Positions 1 through 11,498 of a stretch of DNA of 64,000 nucleotides are shown here, piece by piece. The stretch's first letter is position 1; the number at the start of each line of letters is the position of its first letter. The stretch spans positions 9,892,001 through 9,956,000 of the forward strand of contig CANUEZ040000168.1 in NCBI GenBank assembly GCA_948099385.1, written 5' to 3'. The DNA comes from Fasciola hepatica (lineage: Eukaryota; Platyhelminthes; Trematoda; Plagiorchiida; Fasciolidae). Under the pieces are notes generated by a model. The model searched no databases. It was not told where the DNA came from and saw nothing but the letters and a program-made list of their open reading frames with translations. The translations under genes and the position numbers were made by a program.

Positions 1-3000
1 CCGGTATCCGACCTGAGGGCCGTAGCCCTTTCATGACTAGTAAACTTATCTTGAACCTGGTTAACCAAACTAGCGAACGAAGCGTCTTCATCCAGGAAGA
101 AAACCTGACCAGTCGCGATAAAATGGGCGACGCTTCGACGACGTTGGTTGCTATCACTACGCCTTTGATCTCCAGTTCCAATTCCGTAGGGGTTTTTAAT
201 TCGAACACGGGCCAGTCCTGTTTGGGCAATTGCAGGAAGTTCGGCCCTCTCGTCCACGTGTCCAGTTGCCTGAAGTTGTTCGCACCTCGAGAGCACAGGT
301 CGGCCGGATTATCGCCAGACCTGACATGACTCCACTGGTGCGTGGCCGATTCATCGTGGATAATCGTGAGCCGGTTAGCAACGAAAGTACTAAACCGGCT
401 CCGTACGTTGTTAATGTAGTAAAGCACTATCGTTGAATCCGTCCAGAAGCTCACCGACCAAATGTAGAGATCGAAACATCTCTTCACAGCTTGCACCACC
501 CTGACTGCCAACACGGCTGCGCTGAGTTCGAGGCGTGGGATTGAGACCGACTTCAGTGGAGCAACGCGGGCTTTGGCGAACAGGATCCTCGTGGTATATT
601 GTCCATCTCCTGCGCACCATCGTCCGTACACCACAGCTCCATAACCGACTTCGGATGCATCGGAAAAGGCATGTAGTTCTCCAGTCCGTGTCGTATGGCC
701 AGGGGTCAAACATCGTGGTATTCTTATGTCCCCTAATTTCTTCAAGGTGTTCAAAAATTCCTCCCAGTCCAGCCGGTCCCCTCGGTCCAGTGCCTGGTCC
801 CAATCAACTTTCTTACGGCACAGCCGCTGCAGCAAGATCTTTCCGGGTAGCAGCCATGGTGAGACGAAACCGAGCGGGTCGAACAAACTTGAGACGGCAG
901 ATAGTATGCCACGACGGGTTATTGGCAGCTCGGGAACGTTCAGTTCGAAAACAAAATCGTCCGTTTCCGCGTCCCATTGTATCCCTAAAGTGCGCTCGAT
1001 AGGAAGTGGGGAGCCGTCCAAATCTCTTACCCTTTCGACCTTTTCGTGATACGGGATGACCTTCAGCACTTCCGAAGCGTTCGACATCCATTTAGTTAGA
1101 TGGAAGCCACCCTCTTCCAGCAATCTCGTCAGACCCCTGAACTGCTCTAGAGCTGATTCCACATCATCGAATGACCCAAGGTAGTCGTCGACGTAGAAGT
1201 TCCTGCTGACGCTTTCTACCACCGTCCGATGTACCAGATCGCCATGTTTGTTCGCTGATTCTCGGAGGGCGTAGTTGGCACAAAATGGTGACGATATGGC
1301 TCCGAAGGGGTGGACGGTCATTCTATAATTCACCACTGCGTTGTCCCGGTCGCTCCCTTCCCACCACAGGAAACGCAAAACATCTCGTTCTCCTACCGGA
1401 ATCTTCACCTGATGGAACATTTCCCTAATGTCAGCAGACAAAGCCACTTTACCCACTCTGAAACGGCACAAAACATCGATCAGTGGTGTGGTCCAGTCAG
1501 GCCCCTGTAGTAGGCGATCGTTTAACGACTTGCCCTGGAACTTGGCCGCACAGTCGAAAACCACGCGCAGTTTATTGGGTTTTTTGGGGTTGATAACCGG
1601 ATGGTGAGGCAGATACCAGATACCCCTTTTGCTGTCGGTGTTAACAGGCACCCTTTCAACGTAACCGAGGTCCTCGTTTCGCTTCATCAAATCCGCGTAT
1701 CGTTCCCAAAGATTCTGGTCTCGAATGAAGCGTTCTTTTAGTCGTAGTAATCGTTGGAGAACATAATTTCTGTTGTCAGTCCACGGGTCGACCGGTGTGC
1801 GCCATGGGAGGGGAACCTCGAACTGTTTTTTGAGGCCTCTAGAGCCTTGCCGCACCGTTTGTAGAGCGAAGTGATCCTCTTGAGACAACGTCGGTCTTTC
1901 GTCCCCAATGTCATGAAACTCCTTTTCATAAAGCCGTTGCAGATGATACTCTATGCGGTCCGTTTCGGCGGATAAGTAATTCACGGAACCGCGTACCCCT
2001 ACTGGACCGTATAACATCCATCCCAGAGCCGTGCGTACGGCATAAGGTGCCTGGCGGTCGCCCACTCTTTGGTCAAGCACCCAATGCGCCTCTGGCACGT
2101 CGCATCCGATGAGGAGATCCACCTCATCATCTTCCCAGTCTACGACGGTTACATCCTGCAGGTGGGGCCATCGAGTCAAGATTGCGTTCACCGACCTTGG
2201 TGCTCGCATGGGAAGATCCGCTAACGTGAATGCCTCCGTTGGTTCAATTTCCTCGTTAGTGTCTAGAGAGATGAGTTGCAGCCTTAATCTACCGGCAGTC
2301 ATTACCTGTGTTCCGCCCACCGTGCTCACTGCTAACGACGTCGCACCTTTAGCCAGTTGGTGTTTGTCGGCAAACCGCTCTTTCACTAAAGTGGTGTCGG
2401 ATCCACTATCAACGAAAGCCAACGCCTTGACTATCCCAGTCGGAGTCACTACTCCCACGGCCACTACGCCTAAACGTACCGGTTTACTGGCAGATTGTGA
2501 AGTTGAACAGATCACGCTGGGCTTGGCACTCGCCTCGGATATGGTTATTCTCGCCTGATGCAGCAACCGATGGTGTCTGCCCGTGCAGCCCTCGTAACCA
2601 CATCGATTCCTTGTTCTACAGGCTGCTGCCCGGTGCGTGGTGTTGAGACAGATGAAACATGCTCCTGCCATCCTCGCCATTCCCCACCGTTCGTCTATTG
2701 TGGCATTGCCGAACTTGGGGCATTCTGGTAGGCCATGGCTAGTACCACAGGATCTGCAATTTGGTTTCGCCGTAGCATCTCGTGAAATGACGTGTGTGTT
2801 GGTCCAAGGCTGGTACTTTGGATGTTCCCGTACAGGGGTTTGGACTTGGCTAGTACCGGGCTTGTTTGCTCGGTTGCTGTCCCGGATGAGTCGGCCGAAT
2901 CTGCTGTCAGCTATCTTCGTTTGCCTGTCTAAGTATTCAGTCAGGTCTTCGAAGTTGGCTTCTCTGTCGCCTCGGCTTATCCGTTCAGCTTCTTCCGCCC

Positions 3001-3802
3001 ACCGACCCTGTAGTTCGGGAGAGAGGTGACGGACTATGCCTTCCAAAGTGTGCATGGCGTCTAGGTCAGCTCTGTAACCTAAATGGTCGAGGGCTATTGA
3101 GCAGTTCTGCATCTTGATCACCAGGTCGGCCATGGTGTAGACGTCGCCCTTGGTTTTCTTTGCCTCTGCCATCACGCCCTCTATTAGGTTACGGGCTACT
3201 TTGAAAGGTTGGCCAAACAAGTCCCTCAGAATCTTTCTTGCCCTAGTGTAGCCTTGTTCTGGATCGAGCATGGTGCATCCGTCGATAGCTTCTCGCGCTC
3301 GGCCTCGGCAGTAGTGAGTAAGGTAAAGAAGCCTTTGCCCAGGGTCGGTTACCTTGTTTTCAACGAACGTCTCGAACTGTTTGACAAACTTGCAATATTG
3401 CTCAGCTCGCCCGTCGAAAACCGTTAACTCCACTCTAGGCAGATCGATCGATGGTGGTTTGTAGTCGGCGACCTGCGTGGGGTTCCCTACCTTATTGCAC
3501 TCTAACCTATCGGAAGTGTCGAAGTCACTGGTCCTATACTCTCGCTGTTTCTGTGTACACTTCTCTGCTTCATGCGCCTGTAGTCTAGCCGAAAGTAACT
3601 GTTGCTCTAGTTCTATTATTCTCAGCTTATATAAATCAACGTCCTTACGATCAATATTGCTTTCAATAACACATGAGCTAGCACTGACAGGACTAGGCGA
3701 TCTAGCATTAGCTAAAGAATCATAAGTACCCAAAACCTCCCCAGAGACTTGCCGTATTACTTCCTGTCCGGGTTCGACTGCCTTTGATCCTTTCCTTGGC
3801 AT
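1..3802 (-). CDS. BEL/Pao retrotransposon Gag-Pol polyprotein, partial, intact frame
   Basis: One frame stays open from an ATG at 3802 to the window edge, 1,267 codons without a stop when translated by eye, so the protein continues outside. N-terminal Gag is followed by Cys/His knuckles from about residue 349, including CRSC and CFICLNTTH. An aspartic protease motif DSGSD starts at residue 465. The reverse transcriptase carries YVDD at 870-873, and RNase H acidic residues fall near D1048 (FSDAS) and D1123 (WTDST). The order Gag, protease, RT, RNase H without integrase so far is that of BEL/Pao, where integrase comes last. In the family this polyprotein makes the particle and copies the element RNA into DNA. 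Codons around all four motifs fall in the same frame, which supports continuity. The start is the first ATG after a candidate LTR. Unlike every other element here it shows no decay, so it is probably young. Confidence 0.9.
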   Translation of the reverse strand, partial: MPRKGSKAVEPGQEVIRQVSGEVLGTYDSLANARSPSPVSASSCVIESNIDRKDVDLYKLRIIELEQQLLSARLQAHEAEKCTQKQREYRTSDFDTSDRLECNKVGNPTQVADYKPPSIDLPRVELTVFDGRAEQYCKFVKQFETFVENKVTDPGQRLLYLTHYCRGRAREAIDGCTMLDPEQGYTRARKILRDLFGQPFKVARNLIEGVMAEAKKTKGDVYTMADLVIKMQNCSIALDHLGYRADLDAMHTLEGIVRHLSPELQGRWAEEAERISRGDREANFEDLTEYLDRQTKIADSRFGRLIRDSNRANKPGTSQVQTPVREHPKYQPWTNTHVISRDATAKPNCRSCGTSHGLPECPKFGNATIDERWGMARMAGACFICLNTTHRAAACRTRNRCGYEGCTGRHHRLLHQARITISEASAKPSVICSTSQSASKPVRLGVVAVGVVTPTGIVKALAFVDSGSDTTLVKERFADKHQLAKGATSLAVSTVGGTQVMTAGRLRLQLISLDTNEEIEPTEAFTLADLPMRAPRSVNAILTRWPHLQDVTVVDWEDDEVDLLIGCDVPEAHWVLDQRVGDRQAPYAVRTALGWMLYGPVGVRGSVNYLSAETDRIEYHLQRLYEKEFHDIGDERPTLSQEDHFALQTVRQGSRGLKKQFEVPLPWRTPVDPWTDNRNYVLQRLLRLKERFIRDQNLWERYADLMKRNEDLGYVERVPVNTDSKRGIWYLPHHPVINPKKPNKLRVVFDCAAKFQGKSLNDRLLQGPDWTTPLIDVLCRFRVGKVALSADIREMFHQVKIPVGERDVLRFLWWEGSDRDNAVVNYRMTVHPFGAISSPFCANYALRESANKHGDLVHRTVVESVSRNFYVDDYLGSFDDVESALEQFRGLTRLLEEGGFHLTKWMSNASEVLKVIPYHEKVERVRDLDGSPLPIERTLGIQWDAETDDFVFELNVPELPITRRGILSAVSSLFDPLGFVSPWLLPGKILLQRLCRKKVDWDQALDRGDRLDWEEFLNTLKKLGDIRIPRCLTPGHTTRTGELHAFSDASEVGYGAVVYGRWCAGDGQYTTRILFAKARVAPLKSVSIPRLELSAAVLAVRVVQAVKRCFDLYIWSVSFWTDSTIVLYYINNVRSRFSTFVANRLTIIHDESATHQWSHVRSGDNPADLCSRGANNFRQLDTWTRGPNFLQLPKQDWPVFELKTPTELELEIKGVVIATNVVEASPILSRLVRFSSWMKTLRSLVWLTRFKISLLVMKGLRPSGRIP

Positions 3803-3844
3803 TTTGCGTGAATTTTCCTCGTTCCAAATAGATCTATTGAGTAT

Positions 3845-4223
3845 TGTTACGACCGTTTGAGCAATGCGTAGCCAAATTCGCAACGGATCCCGAAATCAGA
3901 AGGCGATTATCCGTGATAATTCTACGATACTAGATTATTAAAATAAACAATGACGTAAACAATATACAAACCTCAATAATACGATCACAAAGTCTCAACA
4001 ACGAGAAACCGAATAGCAGCGTGTGAGCAGACAGCACGTGCGTCACGCAGGTCCTGAACAAGGATGTGCCAAAATAGCGCTCTGGGCGCGAACAAACAAC
4101 AATTGGTCCAGAAAAACAACCAGTTCGTAAAGACAAGTCAATAGTGTATGGAAATGAGTGATGTTGGGAAAAAACACTGAATCGCGAGGGAAAAAGGGGG
4201 ATTTTCCACGACCGGCTGTTACA
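3845..4223 (-). repeat. Candidate 5' LTR of the BEL/Pao element
   Basis: On the minus strand a block begins TGTAACAG at 4223 and ends CGTAACA at 3845, about 379 bases, directly upstream of the polyprotein. Its ends fit the TG...CA rule. An AT-rich stretch near 3930-3945 could act as promoter. The partner LTR lies outside the window, so the limits cannot be confirmed. The primer site is not clear; TGGAACGAGG shortly after the 3' end is a weak candidate. Confidence 0.35.
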
Positions 4224-4491
4224 ATCGGTGCGGAGCTGAAGTCTGCTCGAAAGTAGGAGCTAAAAGCCTCTGCTCCCCGGCTGGAGGAATTGACTGAGGA
4301 CCTGGCCTGGTCTTTGCGAGCAAGTGGCATCGGAGTTGTGCCCCTTAGGCGACCTACGCAATGAAAGAACAGCCTCACTGTTCTATGCTCGAGCGTAAGC
4401 AGATCATTGGACTGCATTCAGAGGGGGCCTACTCTTGTCTTTGCATCTGTTAAGGAAAACCCTTGATTCTTCTGCATGTGTTGCGTATAAC

Positions 4492-5060
4492 TCAGAAAAT
4501 TTCTGCACCGCGGGCAAGGCCTGTGGATTTATATTCGGCAAAGAGGCTTGCGCATCCGTTCAGAATTCGCCTAATGAGGCGTGGGAGGGGCCACTTACCG
4601 GTTTGTGGAAGATGAATTCTGGGGACAAATAGCCCGTCAGATAAGGAAACCACCTCTCTGAGATTCTCTGCTATTGTATCAGCAGAGTTACCTAAGTTAG
4701 TTAGATTTAGACGGGAGCGAATAAATGCACAGACTTGGTCAAAATTGGCTCTTTTGTAGGATCTCAAAATTTTTATTTCTGATGGAAGAGGAGGCCATTT
4801 CACAACATAACCAAATCCATCGAGAACTTGGCCACCTTTCACGCGAAATAACATGTTGGGTACCACATCAATTTGGAAACCATGATTAGTGATATCCAAA
4901 TCTAGTAGCGCTGGGAAAGTGCTGTGTGATATCTGGTCGGATGTTCAACGTTCGGTACCCATAAGTTCTTGAGTAAGAGGAGTGGGAGGGATTTGCCGCA
5001 GGTGACATTGGGGGCATCGGCGTTTGTCAGTCGACGCTGAGTGGGTTGTAGCGTAAGCGA
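4492..5060 (-). pseudogene. LINE family A fragment (endonuclease to linker region)
   Basis: The minus strand encodes 135 residues (4899-4492) plus broken coding up to about 5060. It matches the 13.18-13.65 kb stretch of the larger LINE base by base over long runs; both share the 'gaattctggggacaaa' and 'gaggaggccatttcacaa' strings. It covers the end of the endonuclease domain and the linker before reverse transcriptase. It is truncated at both sides and lies just upstream of the BEL/Pao LTR. It is a dead copy with no role of its own. Confidence 0.75.
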
Positions 5061-5119
5061 CATGCAAGGGTTAGAGCTCCTGCGCAGGGGCTTTGATCTG
5101 TAATAAAAAAGCTGAAAAC

Positions 5120-5225
5120 CTCATGTGCGGAAGTGCTCAGTAAGGGCGTCCGCATGATCCTACACTTACGTCAATCAGACTCGAATACGGCTGCCAAGAC
5201 CCTGCTAACTACGTATTATTCATTC
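5120..5225. repeat. Short dispersed repeat, copy 1
   Basis: The stretch around 'gatcctacacttacgtcaat' to 'cctgctaacta' recurs at 44585-44680 as a diverged copy with the same order of short identical blocks (gtgctcag/gctcagtaa, gatcctacacttac, ggctgcc, cctg). No coding is visible. It sits just past the 3' end of LINE family B and may be part of that element's tail. Confidence 0.55.
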
Positions 5226-5291
5226 TCCATAAAAGAGACAGAGGGTGTCCCTCTCGTGTAAGCCCTCTCACCACAGCTTGGCGAAGCGAAC

Positions 5292-8200
5292 TTAGGCCTG
5301 AGTCACAAACCACCACTTACTCAGAAATACATCGGGTAGTGACCATTCCACCACTTCAGCCGGCAGAGCTTTCCATAGTCTGGTCACCCTCGGGGATACG
5401 CTGTACATCAGTGGTAGACCTACCGACTATTGCTTTTTTCAAGTCAGCGGGTGTCCTCTAGACCTATCACGCTCGTGGAGGAAGCTGTGCGCGTATTTCT
5501 GATCCAAAGTCGCCGTGAATGATACACATGGTGAAGATCAAATCGTTTCGGGCTTTCCGATATGCTACAGGAGTAAATCAGGTAATCTCTGGCCGACCTC
5601 CGTAGCTGATCCTGTGTAGCCCTCCAACAAAGCGAGTTGTGTCTCTTAGACTTCGCTCCAACTTTTTCACCTCTAACCCTGTACGAGGGAAATCAGCCGG
5701 TACTCGTATTTCAACCCAAGTCGCACTTGCGATGCACGTAGTACCCCGGAATTGCCGTGCGAGAGTGGGCCGGATGATCGGATAATGGGCCCACAGATGT
5801 TCCACAAAGAAGCACAAACTTTGGCGGCTTTGTTTTTCATTTTTGGTGATGCGGTCACAGTCACTTTCAGATCGTTCTCTTAGATAGTACGGCGGAATGG
5901 TTCAGGACTCCGGAGGCCGGGTACTAACTAGATCCCGAGTACGGCCTAAGGAAACGGGAACAAGCAAAAAGCTCTTACAGTCGCCAAAACACGGTAGAAG
6001 TCAGTGAATTAAATGAGGAATGGTTTGTTTTGAACCAGTGTTGATCAGGTTTACGTTTAAAAGCGACTCCGAACACGACACTAGATGGAAGAGCTGAAGG
6101 TCCAAGGTCAGCAAGCAGAGCAATCAGTAGTGTGTCTTTCAATCGGTGAAAGCCAATTTTCGTCACAGCAAGTGGACAAACAACAAACAGCCTTGTGGCA
6201 TCGAACAGCTTAAAAACAGTTTGAAGCTAAGTACCAGCTGGTAATATTAGTCTATGGTAATTCTCGGCTATTAAGTTACACACCCAAACTCGGTCCTCCC
6301 CAAGTGGCTAAAGGAATGCCTTGGATACTTGGCGCATCCATTACTGGAAGGTACTTCAACCGGCACACGTGCACACTCGTCGGTGTAGTCTGGCGGGACT
6401 ACATATCAGGCTATCCTCTAAGGTCTTGATATCCTCCTGAAGAACCAGCTTATCTGCTTTCCATATGATCGTAGGCCAGATCTTCTGGCTGTCGGCATAG
6501 ATGAGGCACAGAGAGAGAAGCAGGCCCAGAAGCGATCCTTGATTCACGCAACCCGTGGGCACCTGCCGGATCGATATTTACCGTGCTGCTAGTACGGCAA
6601 AGATCCCCCGTTGGAAAGGCCATCGATCCGCAGAATTGAGGGTTCTCAAACATCGAGGGCCCTGAGCTTACCCGTTGGAGGGCCGGGCGGAACTATGTCA
6701 AAAGAGTGGCTAAAATCCATGGAGATTGCTTCCGTGGGGTGTCCGTCAGCCTTGGCACTTGCCCAGCTTTCTGGAGCAGAACCTAAACTTCCAAAAACCA
6801 TGTTGCTGTCGAAAAGTAGATCAAGCACCCATAGACTCCCGGAGTAGAGCGGCCAAAGAGCATTCCTTGACCTTTCCCATCATCGAGGGTAGGCTGACAG
6901 GCCTATGGTGACCGGCCTTGGCCTTTACCCGTCTTGCTTATGGTGGGACGAGCACAGATTTCTTCCGGTAGAATTTTAATGTTTCTCCCATTTCTTAGGA
7001 GCTTTCCCGCTGTTAACTGCGCACTGAACAACCATGTGACTGGTCGAGTTCACCCACCGACCATTTCCTTTGTAAATAATGGAGGCACCCCATAAGGTAC
7101 CGGGGTTTGGTTGACTTTGACGGTAAGCATGGCAGTCCCCAGTTCTTCCTCAGTGATGTCCTGGCACTACATACGGGGACGTCCACTGCGATGTGTGGGA
7201 TGGTCTCGTTTCAGCCCAGGAGCATAGAAAGGCAGGTAAAGCCTTGACAATATATCCGCCTTGTGTTCTTCCGTTACTCCCAGCGAGTGTCCATCTTGTA
7301 AGGCCGGGATGGAAGTCGTATCTCTTAATCCCCTCACAGGTAAGCGAAAAGAACTTTGGGAGCACGAAACCAGCCCAGCGCTAAAGTCCCCTCAGAAGTT
7401 CTCCGCTTTTCTTGCTTCAGTTTGGAGCATCGATTACGGATGGTGAGGTGGTGGACATGCCCCTTCCCAGTTGAGTGACACAGCTTTCGTGTGCGAGTCC
7501 GAAGCTTTGAAAGACGTCTGAGTTGTATATCAGACCAAGGCGGACCTCTGCGTGTTATCGTGGTGAGGATGGTGGAGAACAGTTTGGCACGACTGAAGGA
7601 CCTCGTCTCCAATTACTCCCCAAGTCTAGTGTTTCATACGGACCCCGTGGATACCACAGCACTGGGGATGTGGTCCCCACCTGTTGGAAAGGCCTTCGTC
7701 AAACAATGAGTCCATCCTGCGGTCCAGGAACGAACCCCGCACCTCCTTCCCAGCTGGTGATAAATAACGCAAGGCCACGGCTCCACGGTAAGGTAGGTAC
7801 ACTATCCGCTGCCCTTCGGAAATTCTTTGAGATAATATCAGGACTAGGATAGACTTTTGAAGCTGGTGCTCGGGCCGAAATCCTGTAGAATTGATACAGA
7901 GAAAGATCCAGTACTGTTGACAAGATCTCACGGGAAAAAATACGCCCGCATTGCACAGCAGATTCTCACAGCCAGCGTCAAACGAAATGAGGCCATCTTA
8001 GTTCAAACAGTCACCATAGCCAGCCCAACGTCGTAAGCCAGCCATTGTTTCTGGAGAGGTCTGCTGCTGGGGCCCTAACGATTACCCTGACCGATTCAGA
8101 TACGCCGGGTAGTGGCTTTACGCGGCACCGAAGAGGTTTCCCATGGTCCTCAGGGTCTATCAGGCCATCCTACAGTAGCGAAGGGACATCGGCTCTGACA

Positions 8201-8711
8201 CACCGCCATGCCCCCCGCTCGATCTTCGCATCCGTCAGCGAGTTAGAGACTTTAGCCTGGTTGAATCACTTCCGAATCGATCACCGCCCCGGCAAGCCGA
8301 GCCCCCCCCCCGACCCTTCCAATTTTGGCGAGTGGAGAACCACCGGTGTGTCTAGCCCATCTACTTTATTCAACAAAATCCTATTATATTAGACCACATA
8401 GTGAGTGCTTGCCCACGTTTGTCTCCCATCTCCGTGCCAGCACTAATTTCTCCTCTACTGCCGGAAATGCCTGGTTGGCGAGGCTGTTCAGAGTGAATAG
8501 GTTCCTCCGCAGCTGAAGGGGCCTCAATTTTTGATAGAAAGTCCCGGATTATTGGGCCCGTTTCTCCAAAAGCCTGACATATGTGTAGCGCTCGCAGAGC
8601 CAAATCACGTCCTTCGCTGTTCTCAAATGACGGGATCATAAAGAAGTCACATTCCCCCACCTCGTAGCCTGTGAGACTTCTAGTAAATCGCAATAATCGC
8701 AAATCGAGCAC
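5292..8711 (-). pseudogene. LINE family B, degenerate copy (CR1/jockey-like)
   Basis: The minus strand shows scattered pieces of a non-LTR polyprotein in the right order. A post-endonuclease linker lies around 7612-7334 (a PPWSD block, basic stretch, then a KVLFAYL end). An RT motif SMDFSHSFDIVPP falls at about 6730-6690. A GVNQGSLLG-like block followed by CLIYADSQK lies at about 6560-6480. The typical C-terminal tail (AYRKARNDLIF, then VTRLWKALPAEVVEW) ends in a stop at 5294-5292. Many frameshifts and stops separate them. The endonuclease part above 7.7 kb is barely recognisable, and the 8711-8370 frame (113 residues) is only placed here by position. The family matches the copy at 28.1-29.85 kb. 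Confidence 0.65.
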
Positions 8712-10640
8712 AACGTAGTCAATTCATAAGAATCCCGAAGCTAAAACAAGACCGATTCGTCTTTTCTACGGTGCTAAACTGAAAATCACAAGAAGGACAA
8801 ATATGTGCAAACTTCAAGTATGCGGCTTATTAGGCTCAACATTAAAGCCCAAAGGTTCAACATCCCTTGCTCCAAGCACGACAGTCAGAAACGGTTCAAG
8901 ACCAAAAGCAGATGTCTCACACAAACAGACAGACATGCGAAAGTGTTGTGTATGAAGAAGTTTAGCAAAGTAAGGCCAAGTATAGTCACATTCACAAAAC
9001 GTAGAACATTTAGAAGGCCTCACAATGTTTGTCGTTTGCACAGACGACCGAAATACTCCCGTGAAAATCGCTGTCCGATGTTCGGGATGCGGTCATGATC
9101 CTCATACTGCCTACCTTGAACTTAATGTCAGAGCTTGTGATTAGTTACTTTCTCCTTTGGCTGCTGGTAAAACAGGCTTCAATCTTAGCCATCATTTGCA
9201 GAATCCAAAGGGAATCACGGCCGAATCCAGCTGCACAAATTGAGATTGGCATATTCATCAAAAGACCGATGCGAACAGTTAGCCACCCAATCAGAATGTC
9301 GACATCCCAGATTGACAAGTTTTGCTGCACGGGCTTAGGCTGCATTTCTCGGGTAGGAAGTCATGGCAGCCACTAGTGAAACTAATTTCTTTTATAAATT
9401 TGCGCGGCGAAATTGAACGTAGATGCAAGGTCTGAGTGGCATGGAGATATCCCACAAAATTGAAGGGCCGAAAAACAGCGGAATTACTCAGGGTTACACA
9501 GCCAAATTTTCTGAAGGAAAAGGAAATCGGATACTGAGTTAAAGTTAGCTCGGAAAACTAGAGTGCAAAGGATGGTGTAAAAATACACATAAACACCGTA
9601 GGCGATAGAACACTGATACATAACAAAGTGTTGCAGAGTTATTTTGTGCCCAAAATAAGCGACACACTGCAGACCATGAATAAGTATTTTTCTCCAAAGG
9701 CCAGAATAACTTCAAAATGTGATTAAGTTATTAAGCCTCACTTGTACAGTCTGAGTTAAATCTTGGGGAGCTTTTATTTTGGCCTCCGTGTGCTTCATAC
9801 AGAAGACCGAAGATGAGCATTCATGAAACTATTCAAGAAAAACAGGCCGATTTCAATATACGTAGGGAGTAAAATCAAATAAAACTCAGAGTCATTCAGT
9901 GTGAGGCTGTTCGCGATCTACCTCATCTTTTTGTGCAAAGCTTACAGTTTGAATTATCAGCATATACGTTACCTTTTCCTCTAACGAGTAGATAGAAATC
10001 TATCGTGCCCTGAGCTTGTCCTCCGTTCTCCCTCTTTCCTGCAATGCAAAATATACAAGATCTGTCCAATCTGCGAGACTCAGTCTGGTGGTGGAAAAGC
10101 ATGCTCTGTACATTATAGCCACCCGAAGGCCGAAAAACAATAGCCATTTTGAGTCCGTCCATGGATACTGAGGCAGGCACAGTAGCCTTCGCTTTGGCCA
10201 AAAGTAGTTTGTCGCGCTATGGCAGTTTTGTTGACACCAAACTCACCAAAATGATATTGCGAGCTTAGAGCATGGGCGCGTCTTGTTCACGAATGGGGAT
10301 TTTCACTTGGGTTTACTTGGGAATAACAATTGCTCCCCAGGAGCAGCCAGTTCATATGCCACGTCCTCCTCCAGCTATACAAAATCTTTCTTTTCGAATC
10401 TATCTCCTCAGTCACATGAAATGGCTTATGGTCAGGACAAAAACACTTCAAAGTAACTCCATTCATTCAGACCCGATTCGACCAGTGCGGTATCATAATC
10501 TTCTTCTATCGGACACATGGACCTTTCTTAGAAGTCCTGAAGGACACTTGGATGATCCTAATCAGTCGTCCATTCAGGTGTGCAACTTGCTTAGCAAAAA
10601 TTGAACAGTCTCTTCGATGGGTCAGGAATTTGGTTTAGCC
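8712..10640. other. No gene recognised
   Basis: Open frames here are short (under about 110 codons), on both strands, with no family resemblance I can name. No tandem or inverted repeat stands out. The 110-codon frame at 10272-10604 is proline-rich and may be chance. Confidence 0.5.
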
Positions 10641-11345
10641 TGGGTTCCTCCCATTAACTGGTTGATTGAAGTCTGCTTGGTTTAAGTCCACCTGGTACCG
10701 GCATACTCGACGGTATTGCCGGCTTACTTCACGCGGATCAGGCGACAGGGCAGGCTCCATCCCGTCAGCTCTGGCCATTAGCTCTCTCATTCTTCCATCC
10801 CCTGTCATTTACGCAGGGTAACTAATATAATTGCTATAACCCAACAATTTCTATCGTTCTGCGTCTCCATTCGCTGGACCAGGATCGAGTCCTCAAATCT
10901 TGCGTGCATCCTAGTTGGTGATCCCTATCCAAGCTATTATTAAATTTTTTGCCGGTGCATTGCAGCGTTCCTCCTGTTTTCGTTGCGCACATGCGTACTG
11001 AGGTTTTGGTGGTGTTGATTTCGGTCCGCCATCGTATATTACTTTTATTGTCTTTTTTGTTTTGGATGACTGTGAGTTAACTATGCCCGAGCCTGTTGTG
11101 CCTGAGAAGCTCTCTATTGCGCGTCTAGTAACGGCTTTGCCGTTTACTCCGGTTAATCCCTCCCTCTGGCGGGCTCATCTGGAAGCACAGTTTTGCTGCT
11201 TTTAGAATCACCCCACAGCAACAGAAGTAGTCTTGAAGTCTTGAAATACCTCACAGGTTCGAGGTTTGGGCTCAACTGTCCCGGCTCCCGAAGAAATGAT
11301 TGATCCTTTGTCCGATTCCTCGAGCTGAAACGAGGGTAAAAGTAA
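10640..11345 (+). mobile_element. Gypsy element 1 (CsRn1-like), 5' part: leader and gag start
   Basis: The tail of a probable 5' LTR is followed by a primer-binding site at 10916 and a gag start at 11083 (MPEPVVPEKLS). A Gag N-terminal motif of the form SLWRAHLEAQF follows. Related Gag residues (STVPAPEEMIDPLSD) can be traced to about 11330 in shifted frame. Coding then stops abruptly where a minus-strand LINE begins, and Gag resumes near 15.5 kb (GKPYDVLLQTIL). The element is therefore split by a nested insertion. The LTR start cannot be fixed because the 3' LTR is absent. Confidence 0.65.
10916..10931 (+). promoter_or_regulatory. Primer-binding site (tRNA-Trp-like)
   Basis: TGGTGATCCCTATCCA resembles the tRNA-Trp-complementary site TGGTGACCCC used by CsRn1-clade gypsy elements. 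It lies about 165 bases before the gag ATG, as expected for minus-strand DNA priming. The match decays after the first ten bases. Confidence 0.5.
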
Positions 11346-11498
11346 CCGGGGGCGGCAAAAAAATAAAAAAACACATAACAACATTCAGTGTCCCACTATG
11401 GACAACGCCCTAAACGCAATGGAAACGCAACATCCACAAAAACATAGCTGAGTGAAAATGCAACAGAAGACATCCATTTCACTTTTTCGCACAAGGAC

